A DNA stretch of 37,083 nucleotides, taken from positions 1-37,083 of the forward strand of contig DBQX01000107.1 in assembly GCA_002305415.1 (NCBI GenBank). Direction: 5' to 3'. The stretch is from Actinomycetales bacterium UBA1383. Its GTDB lineage: Bacteria > Actinomycetota > Actinomycetes > Actinomycetales > Actinomycetaceae. The notes beneath the pieces were generated by a model, which saw nothing but the letters and a program-made list of their open reading frames with translations, made no database searches and had not been told where the DNA came from. Of this stretch, positions 1-6,035 are shown piece by piece (position 1 is the first letter of the stretch; every line of letters starts with the position of its first letter). The translations under genes and the position numbers were made by a program.

Positions 1-983
1 GCCGGCGCGGGCGTGGTCGGAGCGGGCGTGGTCGGGGCCGGCGTCGTCGGAGCCGGAGCCGGTGCCGTCGTCGTCGGGGCGGTGGTCGGCGTGACCTCGC
101 GCTCGGTGTCTCGGGAGGTCACGGTGGGGCGATCGTCGGGGATCACGACGGGAGTGGGTGCCGCTGCCGCTGTGGCAGCCCGGGCGGCGTCGGCGGCGGC
201 GAGGGCGTTCGCCTCGCGCAGCGCGGCCGCGCTCTCGCGCTCGCGCCGCTGCTCCTCGAGCGCCGCCTGCCGCTGCTGTTCGAGGGCCACCGTCGTCTCG
301 CGCTGCACGGCGAGCTGGGCGATGAGCATCTCGCGCTGCTCGGTGGAGAGCTGCAACTGCAGCGCGGCGGCGTCCGCACGGCTCTGGGCCCGCTGGGCGG
401 CGGCCTCGAGCGCGGCGGTGGCCTCCTCCTCCGCAGCGAGGGCCGCCTCCGCACGGGACCGCAGCAGGGTGGTGACCATCTCGAGGGCGGCGAACCGCTG
501 CAGGGACGCATTCGTACGGGTGCCGAGCTGGCCCATGTAGAACGACTGGGCGAGGGCCTTCTCGAACGAGTCCGCGGTCAGGTACGGGGAAAGTGGGCTG
601 AGCGAGCCGGAACCGCCCTGGTAGATGAGCTGGGCGACGACTCCGAGGTCGGCGCGGGCGCCCTCGAGTTCCCGCGCGGCCTCACTCGCGGCGTTCCGGG
701 CGGCGCGCGTCTCGGCACGGGCCGCGACCAGGGCCTCCCGCGCCTCGAGGAAGGCCTCGTTGGCGAGGCCGGCCTCAATGCCGGCCTGCTCCGCGAGCGC
801 GGACAGCTCGGCGAGGGAGCGCTCCAGCGAGGCGATGCGCTGGGCGGTTGCCACCTCGGAGGCGCGGGACGCGGCGATGTCGTCATCGCTCGGGGGCGCC
901 GCGAGGGCGGAGGCCGGGACCAGCAGGGCCGCGAGTGCGAGCAGCGCCCCGGAGCGGAGGCGGTGCGGGGTGTGAGAGAACAC
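1..983 (-). CDS. secreted coiled-coil protein, 5' part (probable NlpC/P60-type cell-wall hydrolase N-terminus)
   Basis: About 327 codons are present; the 3' end lies beyond the left edge. The start is a GTG (981-983) preceded by GGAGG at a 6-nt spacing. Residues 1-30 form a signal peptide: positive HRLR, a Leu/Ala core, then an ASALAAP cleavage region. The rest of the visible protein is Ala/Glu/Arg/Gln-rich heptad sequence, i.e. two long coiled coils separated by a segment with 'QLIYQGG'. It ends in a Thr/Pro/Ala linker of repeated APTTP. Known family: this layout is typical of actinobacterial RipA/CwlO-like NlpC/P60 endopeptidases, where the coiled coil restrains a C-terminal peptidase. No peptidase domain is visible here, so that function is inferred. 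Other coiled-coil secreted proteins, such as M23 peptidases, remain possible. Confidence 0.7.
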   Translation of the reverse strand, partial: MFSHTPHRLRSGALLALAALLVPASALAAPPSDDDIAASRASEVATAQRIASLERSLAELSALAEQAGIEAGLANEAFLEAREALVAARAETRAARNAASEAARELEGARADLGVVAQLIYQGGSGSLSPLSPYLTADSFEKALAQSFYMGQLGTRTNASLQRFAALEMVTTLLRSRAEAALAAEEEATAALEAAAQRAQSRADAAALQLQLSTEQREMLIAQLAVQRETTVALEQQRQAALEEQRRERESAAALREANALAAADAARAATAAAAPTPVVIPDDRPTVTSRDTEREVTPTTAPTTTAPAPAPTTPAPTTPAPTTPAP

Positions 984-1049
984 GTGTGACCTCCGAGGGG
1001 AACAGGACATGACATCGGCGTGTCGGGTTGACGACGTCACGGCAACACT

Positions 1050-1104
1050 CTCTCGCAGCGTACTCGTGGGTGTCACATTTGTGAACACGTTTCACGTTTG
1101 TCAC
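1050..1104 (-). promoter_or_regulatory. promoter and nested GTGA/TCAC repeats for the secreted coiled-coil gene
   Basis: Read on the minus strand there is a -35-like TTCACA (1080-1085), a 17-nt spacer and a -10 TACGCT (1057-1062), giving a leader of about 67 nt. Over and upstream of the -35 lie nested dyads: TCACA-TT-TGTGA (1073-1084) and GTGAA-N5-TTCAC (1081-1095). There is also a direct repeat TCACrTTTGT (1073-1082 and 1092-1101). Such sites upstream of cell-wall hydrolase genes are known targets of MtrA-type or CRP/GlxR-type regulators in Actinobacteria. The GTGA-N7-TCAC spacing is one base longer than the CRP/GlxR consensus, so the regulator is not identified. Confidence 0.45.
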
Positions 1105-1161
1105 TTTCGCACCAGTTGCAGGGCCCGTCCGCCGCGACGTCTCACGATGCAATACGGCCGT

Positions 1162-1197
1162 GGTTCGGGCGGTTTGCGCCTCGCTATGCTCGCGCCA
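1162..1197 (+). promoter_or_regulatory. promoter of the met operon, predicted to start at the ATG of a leader ORF
   Basis: TATGCT (1185-1190) is a good -10 box. The predicted transcription start, 6-7 nt downstream, falls on the A of the ATG at 1197, so the transcript would be leaderless. The -35 region around 1162-1167 is weak, as is common in high-GC Actinobacteria. Confidence 0.5.
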
Positions 1198-1223
1198 TGT
1201 TCACTCGTCGAATGTGCCGCTGA
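1197..1223 (+). CDS. 8-residue leaderless leader peptide MFTRRMCR, possible sulfur attenuator
   Basis: ATG TTC ACT CGT CGA ATG TGC CGC TGA encodes MFTRRMCR. It begins exactly where transcription from the TATGCT -10 box should start and ends 169 nt before metY. It contains one Cys and one internal Met codon among two Arg codons near the stop. Established background: short leaderless ORFs with Cys codons act as cysteine-responsive attenuators ahead of sulfur genes in mycobacteria, and short 'putative leader peptides' precede sulfur genes in other Actinobacteria. Seen here: position, codons and a downstream hairpin region. Inferred: translation and attenuation. A single Cys codon is a weaker sensor than a poly-Cys leader. 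Confidence 0.4.
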   Translation: MFTRRMCR

Positions 1224-1301
1224 CGCGCACGTTCGGCATGCCCTCGGGCAGCGGACCAGCGGGAGCCTGATCTCGGCCCCGGGGACCGCCCAGAAAGCCA
1301 G

Positions 1302-1356
1302 CGTGTGCGTCCTCCTGGGAAGGGGCGGCACACGAACCCCCGACTCGGGAGATTCG
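1302..1356 (+). promoter_or_regulatory. two hairpins in the met operon leader (candidate attenuator)
   Basis: CGTGTGC (1302-1308) pairs perfectly with GCACACG (1328-1334), with an inner CCTC/GGGG helix. Immediately after it CGAA (1333-1336) pairs with TTCG (1353-1356) around a CCCG-ACT-CGGG hairpin. The two structures share bases 1333-1334, so they could be alternatives. They lie between the leader ORF and the metY ribosome binding site (AGGAG, 1381-1385). I looked for SAM-I and SAM-IV riboswitch cores in the leader and did not find one. Confidence 0.35.
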
Positions 1357-1392
1357 TGAGCCCCCATCAGACCCACACCCAGGAGCACCACC

Positions 1393-2730
1393 ATGAGCAC
1401 CACCTGGTCCTTCGACACCCTCCAGATCCACGCGGGCCAGACCCCGGACTCGCAGACCGGCGCACGGGCGCTGCCCATCTACCAGACCACGTCCTTCGTC
1501 TTCAAGGACACCGACCAGGCCGCGGCCCGGTTCGGCCTCACCGAGCTGGGGCCCATCTACACCCGGCTCAACAACCCCACCACCGAGGTGGTGGAGAACC
1601 GGCTCGCGGCCCTCGAGGGCGGCGTCGGGGCGCTGCTGGTCTCGTCCGGACAAGCGGCTGAGTCCCTCGCGATCCTCACCCTCGGCGGTGCCGGCAGCCA
1701 CATCGTGGCCTCGCCCTCGCTCTACGGCGGCACCTACAACCTGTTGCACCACACGCTCCCGAAGCTGGGCATCGAGACCACCTTCGTCGCCAACCCCGAC
1801 GACCCCGAGCAGTGGCGCGCGGCGGCACGGCCCACCACGATCGCCTTCTTCGGTGAGTCGATCTCCAACCCGAAGCAGGACGTCCTCGACATCGAGGCCA
1901 TCGCCACGGTCGCGCACGAGGTGGGCGTCCCCCTCATCATCGACAACACGATCGCGACGCCGTACCTCGTCCGTCCGCTCGAGTGGGGCGCGGACATCGT
2001 CATCCATTCGGCCACGAAGTACCTGGGCGGACACGGCTCCGCGATCGGCGGCGCGATCGTCGACGCCGGACGCTTCGACTACGGCGCCCACCCGGACCGG
2101 TTCCCGCAGTTCAACGAGCCCGACGAGTCCTACCACGGCCTCGTGTACTCGCGCGACCTCGGCGCGGAGGGGGTGTTCGGCGTCAACCTGTCGTTCATCC
2201 TCAAGGCCCGGCTGCAAGGCCTCCGGGACCTGGGACAGGCGATCTCGCCGTTCAACGCCTTCCTGCTCGCGCAGGGCATCGAGACGCTCTCGCTCCGCGT
2301 CCAGCGGCACTCGGACAACGCGCTCGCGGTGGCACGCTGGCTCGAGCAGCAGCCCGGTGTCCTCTCGGTCGCCTATTCCGGGCTGGAGACCTCGGCCTGG
2401 CACGCCCGCGCCCGCAAGTACGCGCCCCGCGGCGGCGGGGGCGTCCTCGCCTTCACCCTCGCCGGTGGCCTGACGGCGGGCAAGGCCTTCGTGGATGCGC
2501 TCGAACTGCACTCCCTCGTGGCCAACATCGGTGACGTGCGCTCCCTCGTCATCCACCCGGCGTCCACCACCCACTCCCAGCTCACCCCCGAGGAGCAGCT
2601 CAGCACCGGCGTCAACCCCGGACTCGTCCGGCTGTCGGTGGGGCTCGAGGACATCCGCGACATCATCGCGGACCTCGAGAAGGGCTTCGCCGCCGTGCGA
2701 GCCCTCACCGCCGACGCCAGCGCCGCCTGA
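1393..2730 (+). CDS. metY: O-acetylhomoserine aminocarboxypropyltransferase (O-acetylhomoserine sulfhydrylase)
   Basis: This PLP enzyme makes homocysteine directly from O-acetylhomoserine and sulfide, the direct sulfhydrylation step of methionine synthesis in the cytoplasm. The 445-residue length and fold match the Cys/Met metabolism PLP family. Visible marks are the N-terminal 'DTLQIHAGQ', 'PIYQTTSFVF', the 'YTRLNNPTTEVVENRLAALE' block near residues 56-75, the cofactor-stacking 'SLYGGTYNL' near 109-117, and the PLP lysine K209 in 'SATKYLGGHG'. An AGGAG sits 7 nt before the ATG. metX follows 11 nt after the stop and supplies its substrate, so the two form one operon. Being of the long MetY type rather than the ~380-residue MetB/MetZ type, sulfhydrylase is the favoured activity. 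Confidence 0.95.
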   Translation: MSTTWSFDTLQIHAGQTPDSQTGARALPIYQTTSFVFKDTDQAAARFGLTELGPIYTRLNNPTTEVVENRLAALEGGVGALLVSSGQAAESLAILTLGGAGSHIVASPSLYGGTYNLLHHTLPKLGIETTFVANPDDPEQWRAAARPTTIAFFGESISNPKQDVLDIEAIATVAHEVGVPLIIDNTIATPYLVRPLEWGADIVIHSATKYLGGHGSAIGGAIVDAGRFDYGAHPDRFPQFNEPDESYHGLVYSRDLGAEGVFGVNLSFILKARLQGLRDLGQAISPFNAFLLAQGIETLSLRVQRHSDNALAVARWLEQQPGVLSVAYSGLETSAWHARARKYAPRGGGGVLAFTLAGGLTAGKAFVDALELHSLVANIGDVRSLVIHPASTTHSQLTPEEQLSTGVNPGLVRLSVGLEDIRDIIADLEKGFAAVRALTADASAA

Positions 2731-2741
2731 GGAGCCCCCCG

Positions 2742-3905
2742 GTGAGGCAGATCATCGACCCGCGGACCCTTCCCGCCACCGGCGCGTGGCGGGAGGGGGA
2801 CCCGCCCGGACACCGCCGCTTCGCCGAGATCGGCGAGATCCTGCTCGACAACGGCAGCCAGCTGCCCGTCACCATGGCCTACGAGACGTGGGGCACGCTG
2901 AACGAGGACGGCAGCAACGCCGTGCTGGTGCTCCACGCACTGACCGGTGACTCGCACGTCATCGGACCCGCCGGCGGCGGCCACCCCACCGCGGGCTGGT
3001 GGGAGGACATCGTCGGCCCCGGCCGGGCGATCGACACCACCCGGTACTACGTCGTCGCCCCCAACATCCTGGGCGGGTGCCAGGGGACCACGGGCCCGGC
3101 GTCCACCGCCCCTGACGGCCGCCCGTGGGGGTCACGCTTCCCGCAGGTCACGGCCCGTGACCAGGTGGTGGCGGAGTCGCTGCTGGCGGACCGCCTCGGC
3201 GTCCGGCGCTGGGCGCTCGTCGTCGGCTCCTCAATGGGTGGCCAGCGGGCGCTGGAGTGGGCGATCCAGTTCCCCGACCGTGTGGCCCGCCTCTGCGTGA
3301 TCGCCTCCAACGCGGCGACGACGTCCGAGCAGCTCGCCCTCGCCCACACCCAGCTCCTCGCGATCCAGGGTGACCCGAAGTTCCGCGGGGGCGACTACTA
3401 CGACGCCGCCGTCGGGGACGGACCCGCGGCGGGGCTGGCCCTCGCCCGGCAGATCGCCCACATCTCCTACCGCTCCCCCGGCGAGCTGCAGTCCCGCTTC
3501 AGCCGGCTCCCGCAGCACGCCGAGGAACCCCTCGAGGGTGGGCGGTACGCCGTCGAGTCCTACCTCGACCACGCCGGCTGGAAGCTGGCGCGCCGCTTCG
3601 ACGCGAACTCCTACCTCGTGATCACCCGGTCGATGATGACGCACGACGTGGGGAGGGACCGCGGGGGCGTGGACATCGCGCTCTCGCAGATCCAGGCGCG
3701 GGTGCTCGTGATCGGCGTGGACACCGACCGGCTCTTCCTGCCGCACGAACTCGAGCAGATCGTCCGCCACGCGCCCCACGCGGAGCCCCTGCAGTGGATC
3801 CGTTCGGAGTGCGGCCACGACGGCTTCCTCATCGAGCACGACCAGGTCTCCGCCAAGCTCGGCCGCTTCCTGCGCGCCTCCGAACGGACCTGGCTGCACC
3901 GCTGA
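2742..3905 (+). CDS. metX: homoserine O-acetyltransferase
   Basis: It acetylates homoserine with acetyl-CoA to give O-acetylhomoserine, the first committed step of methionine synthesis and the substrate of the upstream metY product. It is a 387-residue alpha/beta hydrolase-fold acyltransferase. The nucleophile elbow is GSSMGG with Ser164. The acid is in 'GVDTDRLFLP' (Asp329) and the base is in 'CGHDGF' (His359), the triad layout of MetX. 'HALTGDSHV' near 65-73 forms the oxyanion region. The start is a GTG with GGAG overlapping and following the metY stop. Acetyl versus succinyl specificity cannot be settled from motifs alone; pairing with metY and actinobacterial origin favour acetyl. Confidence 0.93.
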   Translation: MRQIIDPRTLPATGAWREGDPPGHRRFAEIGEILLDNGSQLPVTMAYETWGTLNEDGSNAVLVLHALTGDSHVIGPAGGGHPTAGWWEDIVGPGRAIDTTRYYVVAPNILGGCQGTTGPASTAPDGRPWGSRFPQVTARDQVVAESLLADRLGVRRWALVVGSSMGGQRALEWAIQFPDRVARLCVIASNAATTSEQLALAHTQLLAIQGDPKFRGGDYYDAAVGDGPAAGLALARQIAHISYRSPGELQSRFSRLPQHAEEPLEGGRYAVESYLDHAGWKLARRFDANSYLVITRSMMTHDVGRDRGGVDIALSQIQARVLVIGVDTDRLFLPHELEQIVRHAPHAEPLQWIRSECGHDGFLIEHDQVSAKLGRFLRASERTWLHR

Positions 3906-3908
3906 GGG

Positions 3909-3914
3909 CACAAT
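3909..3914 (+). promoter_or_regulatory. possible internal -10 box for a leaderless hydrolase transcript
   Basis: CACAAT lies between metX and the next gene. Six G residues separate it from the GTG start at 3921, the same geometry as several other genes in this window. The run of G could instead be a poor ribosome binding site, in which case the gene is only translated from the met operon message. Confidence 0.3.
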
Positions 3915-3920
3915 GGGGGG

Positions 3921-4952
3921 GTGAACGCCTCCTGGGAGCCCGACGTCCTCGGACCCGGGTTCGAAGCCCGCACGCTGCCCCTCCTCGATGACGACGAGGG
4001 CCCGGTGGTCGCCACCCTGGTGCGGCACCGCCCGGCGGACGATCCCGGCGCCCTGCCCGGCACGCCCACCACCTGCTCGTTCGCCCTGCTCCACCTGCAC
4101 GGCTGGAACGACTACTTCCACCAGCGTGAACTCGCCCGCGAGATCGCGGCCCTCGGTGGCCAGTTCTACGCCCTCGACCTCCGGAAGTACGGCCGCTCGC
4201 TGCGGGAGCACCAGCTACCCGGCTACATGACCACCCTCTCCACCTATGACGAGGACATCCACGCGGCGCTCGCGGTGCTGCGCGAGGAGTGCGGCGTCGG
4301 CCTGGACCTCGTCCTGATGGGCCACTCCACGGGCGGCCTCACCGCGACACTGTGGGCACACCGCCACCCCGGCGCGCTCCGCGCCCTCATCCTCGACGCG
4401 CCGTGGTTCGAGATGCAGGGTTCGGTGTTCCTCCGCTCGGTGGGGGCGCCGATGGTGGAGACCCTCGCGCGCCGCATCCCCACCTCGCCCCTCAAGGTGA
4501 GCGACCCCGGCTTCTACTACCGCACCCTGCAGGGCTGGACGGAGGAGGACGGCGAGCGCCCCGCCGGTACCGAGGGCGACCCGTTCTACGACGGCTGGCA
4601 GCTCAACCCCGAGTGGAAGCGGTTCCCGTCCATGCCCATCCGGCCGGGCTGGCTCAGCGCCATCCTGCAGGGGCACGCCCAGGTCGCCGCCGGGCTCGCG
4701 ATCACCTGCCCGATCCTCGTGATGACCTCGACGCGCTCGGTGGTCTCGTCGAAGTGGTCGCCGGAACTGCGGTCCGTGGACACCGTGATCGACGTCGTCC
4801 AGACCGCACACCGGTCCACCCGCCTCGGCCAGCTGGTGACGATCGCCACCTTCGAAGACGCCATCCACGACGTGCTCCTCTCCCCCGCCCCCGTCCGGGC
4901 GCGCGTGTACGCCGAGATGCGGCGCTGGATCGGCGCCTACGTCCGCCGCTGA
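3921..4952 (+). CDS. alpha/beta hydrolase (serine hydrolase, monoacylglycerol lipase-like)
   Basis: 343 residues with the fold of the 'serine aminopeptidase S33/Hydrolase_4' group. The oxyanion motif is 'LHLHGWNDYF' near 57-66, the 'DLRKYGRSLR' strand is near 86-95, and the nucleophile is Ser136 in MGHSTGG. The catalytic His is probably the one in 'FEDAIHDVLLS' near the C-terminus. There is no signal peptide or membrane segment, so it is cytoplasmic. It starts (GTG) 15 nt after metX and reads the same way, so it is either the third gene of the met operon or driven by an internal promoter. Nothing in the sequence ties it to methionine synthesis; the substrate is unknown, with lipid esters or lysophospholipids the usual guess for the family. 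Confidence 0.8.
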   Translation: MNASWEPDVLGPGFEARTLPLLDDDEGPVVATLVRHRPADDPGALPGTPTTCSFALLHLHGWNDYFHQRELAREIAALGGQFYALDLRKYGRSLREHQLPGYMTTLSTYDEDIHAALAVLREECGVGLDLVLMGHSTGGLTATLWAHRHPGALRALILDAPWFEMQGSVFLRSVGAPMVETLARRIPTSPLKVSDPGFYYRTLQGWTEEDGERPAGTEGDPFYDGWQLNPEWKRFPSMPIRPGWLSAILQGHAQVAAGLAITCPILVMTSTRSVVSSKWSPELRSVDTVIDVVQTAHRSTRLGQLVTIATFEDAIHDVLLSPAPVRARVYAEMRRWIGAYVRR

Positions 4953-4961
4953 TCAGCGGCG
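4944..4961. terminator. 18-bp perfect palindrome holding both stop codons of a convergent pair
   Basis: CGCCGCTGATCAGCGGCG is identical on both strands. Its centre TGATCA is the TGA of the hydrolase gene (4950-4952) directly abutting the TGA of the opposite gene (4953-4955). There is no T-run, but it could fold as a small bidirectional hairpin in either transcript. Confidence 0.5.
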
Positions 4962-5957
4962 ACGCCGGCCCCGGGGCCGCGGCCGGTCCAGCTCGGCCCG
5001 CGCCTCCGCGAGCGTGGGCCCGCCGTCGGTGAGGCGCCACACGCTCCAGCCGTCGACCTCCTGACGCCCCGACACCTGCGCGGCGGCGCGGGAGGGGTCG
5101 GCGAAGGTCTGCCCGTCGGGCAGGGCGACGACGCCGTCGGAGCGGAGCACCGCCTCATGGCGCTCGCCCCGGCGCAGGCGCACCCAGACGAGTGGGGTGT
5201 CTCCGGCGCAGGCCTCGGCGACGGCGCGCAGCCCGGCGTCGACGTCGGACGCGTCCTCCAGGGCGTCCTCGTCCCACGCCTCGTCCGGGGTGTGCGCGTC
5301 GGGCGCGGCGGCGAGCAGGCGCCGGATGTCCTCATCCGCCGTGAGCGCCAGGTCGGGCCGGTATCCGGCCTGGAGGGCAGCGAACGCCCCGATGGTCGGC
5401 ACGATCCCGCGGTGGGGCTCGACCACCTCGACGACGACGCGCCCGCTCGCGAGGCGACGCTGCGACACCTCGTGGACCTCGACCCCCGAGTCGGCGAGCG
5501 CCTCGAGCGCGGGCCGGACGTCGTCGGCCACATGGCCGGTGACGAGGTAGAGCCGCGGTCCGGGGACGGGGCGTGGTGGCATCGCCTGCCGGAAGGCGTT
5601 CCAGTCCTGGCGGAAGGCCTCCGCACCGCCCGGGTACATCCCGGCCAGTTCGAGCCAGCCGAGCGCGGCGCCCTGGCCGGACCGGGCCAGCGCCTCCACG
5701 AGCCCGGCCGAGTCCAGTGCGGCGAGCACCTCGACGCTGACCACCTGGCCGGCGGCGTCCATCGCGATCAGCCGGGTGGGCTCGCCCGGGGCGGCGTGCG
5801 ACCCGGCCGCGGCGTCCCACTGGACCGGGAAGAGGGGCCTCCCGATGATCGCCAGCACCTGGTCGCGGACGGCGGACAGGACCAGCGGGTCGATGTCCGC
5901 CGGTGTCCCGACGCGGGCGGGAACGAGATGCCCGTCAGCGAACTCGAACAGCAACAT
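4953..5957 (-). CDS. RAMA (modified-DNA reader) domain protein with a degenerate PD-(D/E)XK-like N-terminal domain
   Basis: 334 residues. Residues about 253-312 match the RAMA domain, which accompanies restriction and DNA-modification proteins: a 'LVWVRLRRGERHEAVLRSDG' strand pair, then 'DGQTFADPSRAAAQVSG' and the closing 'GWSVWRL'. The N-terminal half resembles a DUF91/NucS-type nuclease fold: 'RLIAMDAAGQVVSVEVL' with Asp67 and Glu76 where a nuclease has D...ExK, but the Lys position is Leu78, so cleavage activity is doubtful. A middle segment (137-220) carries 'YLVTGHVADDVRPALEAL' and is followed by an acidic linker. It is convergent with the hydrolase gene and not beside restriction genes. 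DNA binding is inferred from the RAMA domain. The ATG start has no strong ribosome binding site. Confidence 0.65.
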   Translation of the reverse strand: MLLFEFADGHLVPARVGTPADIDPLVLSAVRDQVLAIIGRPLFPVQWDAAAGSHAAPGEPTRLIAMDAAGQVVSVEVLAALDSAGLVEALARSGQGAALGWLELAGMYPGGAEAFRQDWNAFRQAMPPRPVPGPRLYLVTGHVADDVRPALEALADSGVEVHEVSQRRLASGRVVVEVVEPHRGIVPTIGAFAALQAGYRPDLALTADEDIRRLLAAAPDAHTPDEAWDEDALEDASDVDAGLRAVAEACAGDTPLVWVRLRRGERHEAVLRSDGVVALPDGQTFADPSRAAAQVSGRQEVDGWSVWRLTDGGPTLAEARAELDRPRPRGRRRR

Positions 5958-5981
5958 GCGCGCGCCTGTCGGATGGGAGGA

Positions 5982-6005
5982 GGGACCAGGTGTGGTCCCA
6001 TTCTT
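5982..6005 (-). promoter_or_regulatory. -10 box and 7-4-7 inverted repeat upstream of the RAMA gene
   Basis: GGGACCA (5982-5988) and TGGTCCC (5993-5999) are perfect inverted repeats around a 4-nt centre. They abut a -10-like AAGAAT read on the minus strand (6000-6005), so the predicted transcription start falls inside the repeat. This is a typical place for a repressor operator, and autoregulation by the RAMA protein is one possibility. A 5' UTR hairpin is an alternative reading. Confidence 0.3.
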
Positions 6006-6035
6006 GCACGGGCCAGCGGAGGAGCCGGGGGCGGC

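Noticed and set aside
1200..1392. SAM riboswitch ahead of metY
   Set aside because: The expected SAM-I or SAM-IV core sequences and pseudoknot are not recognisable; only simple hairpins are seen.
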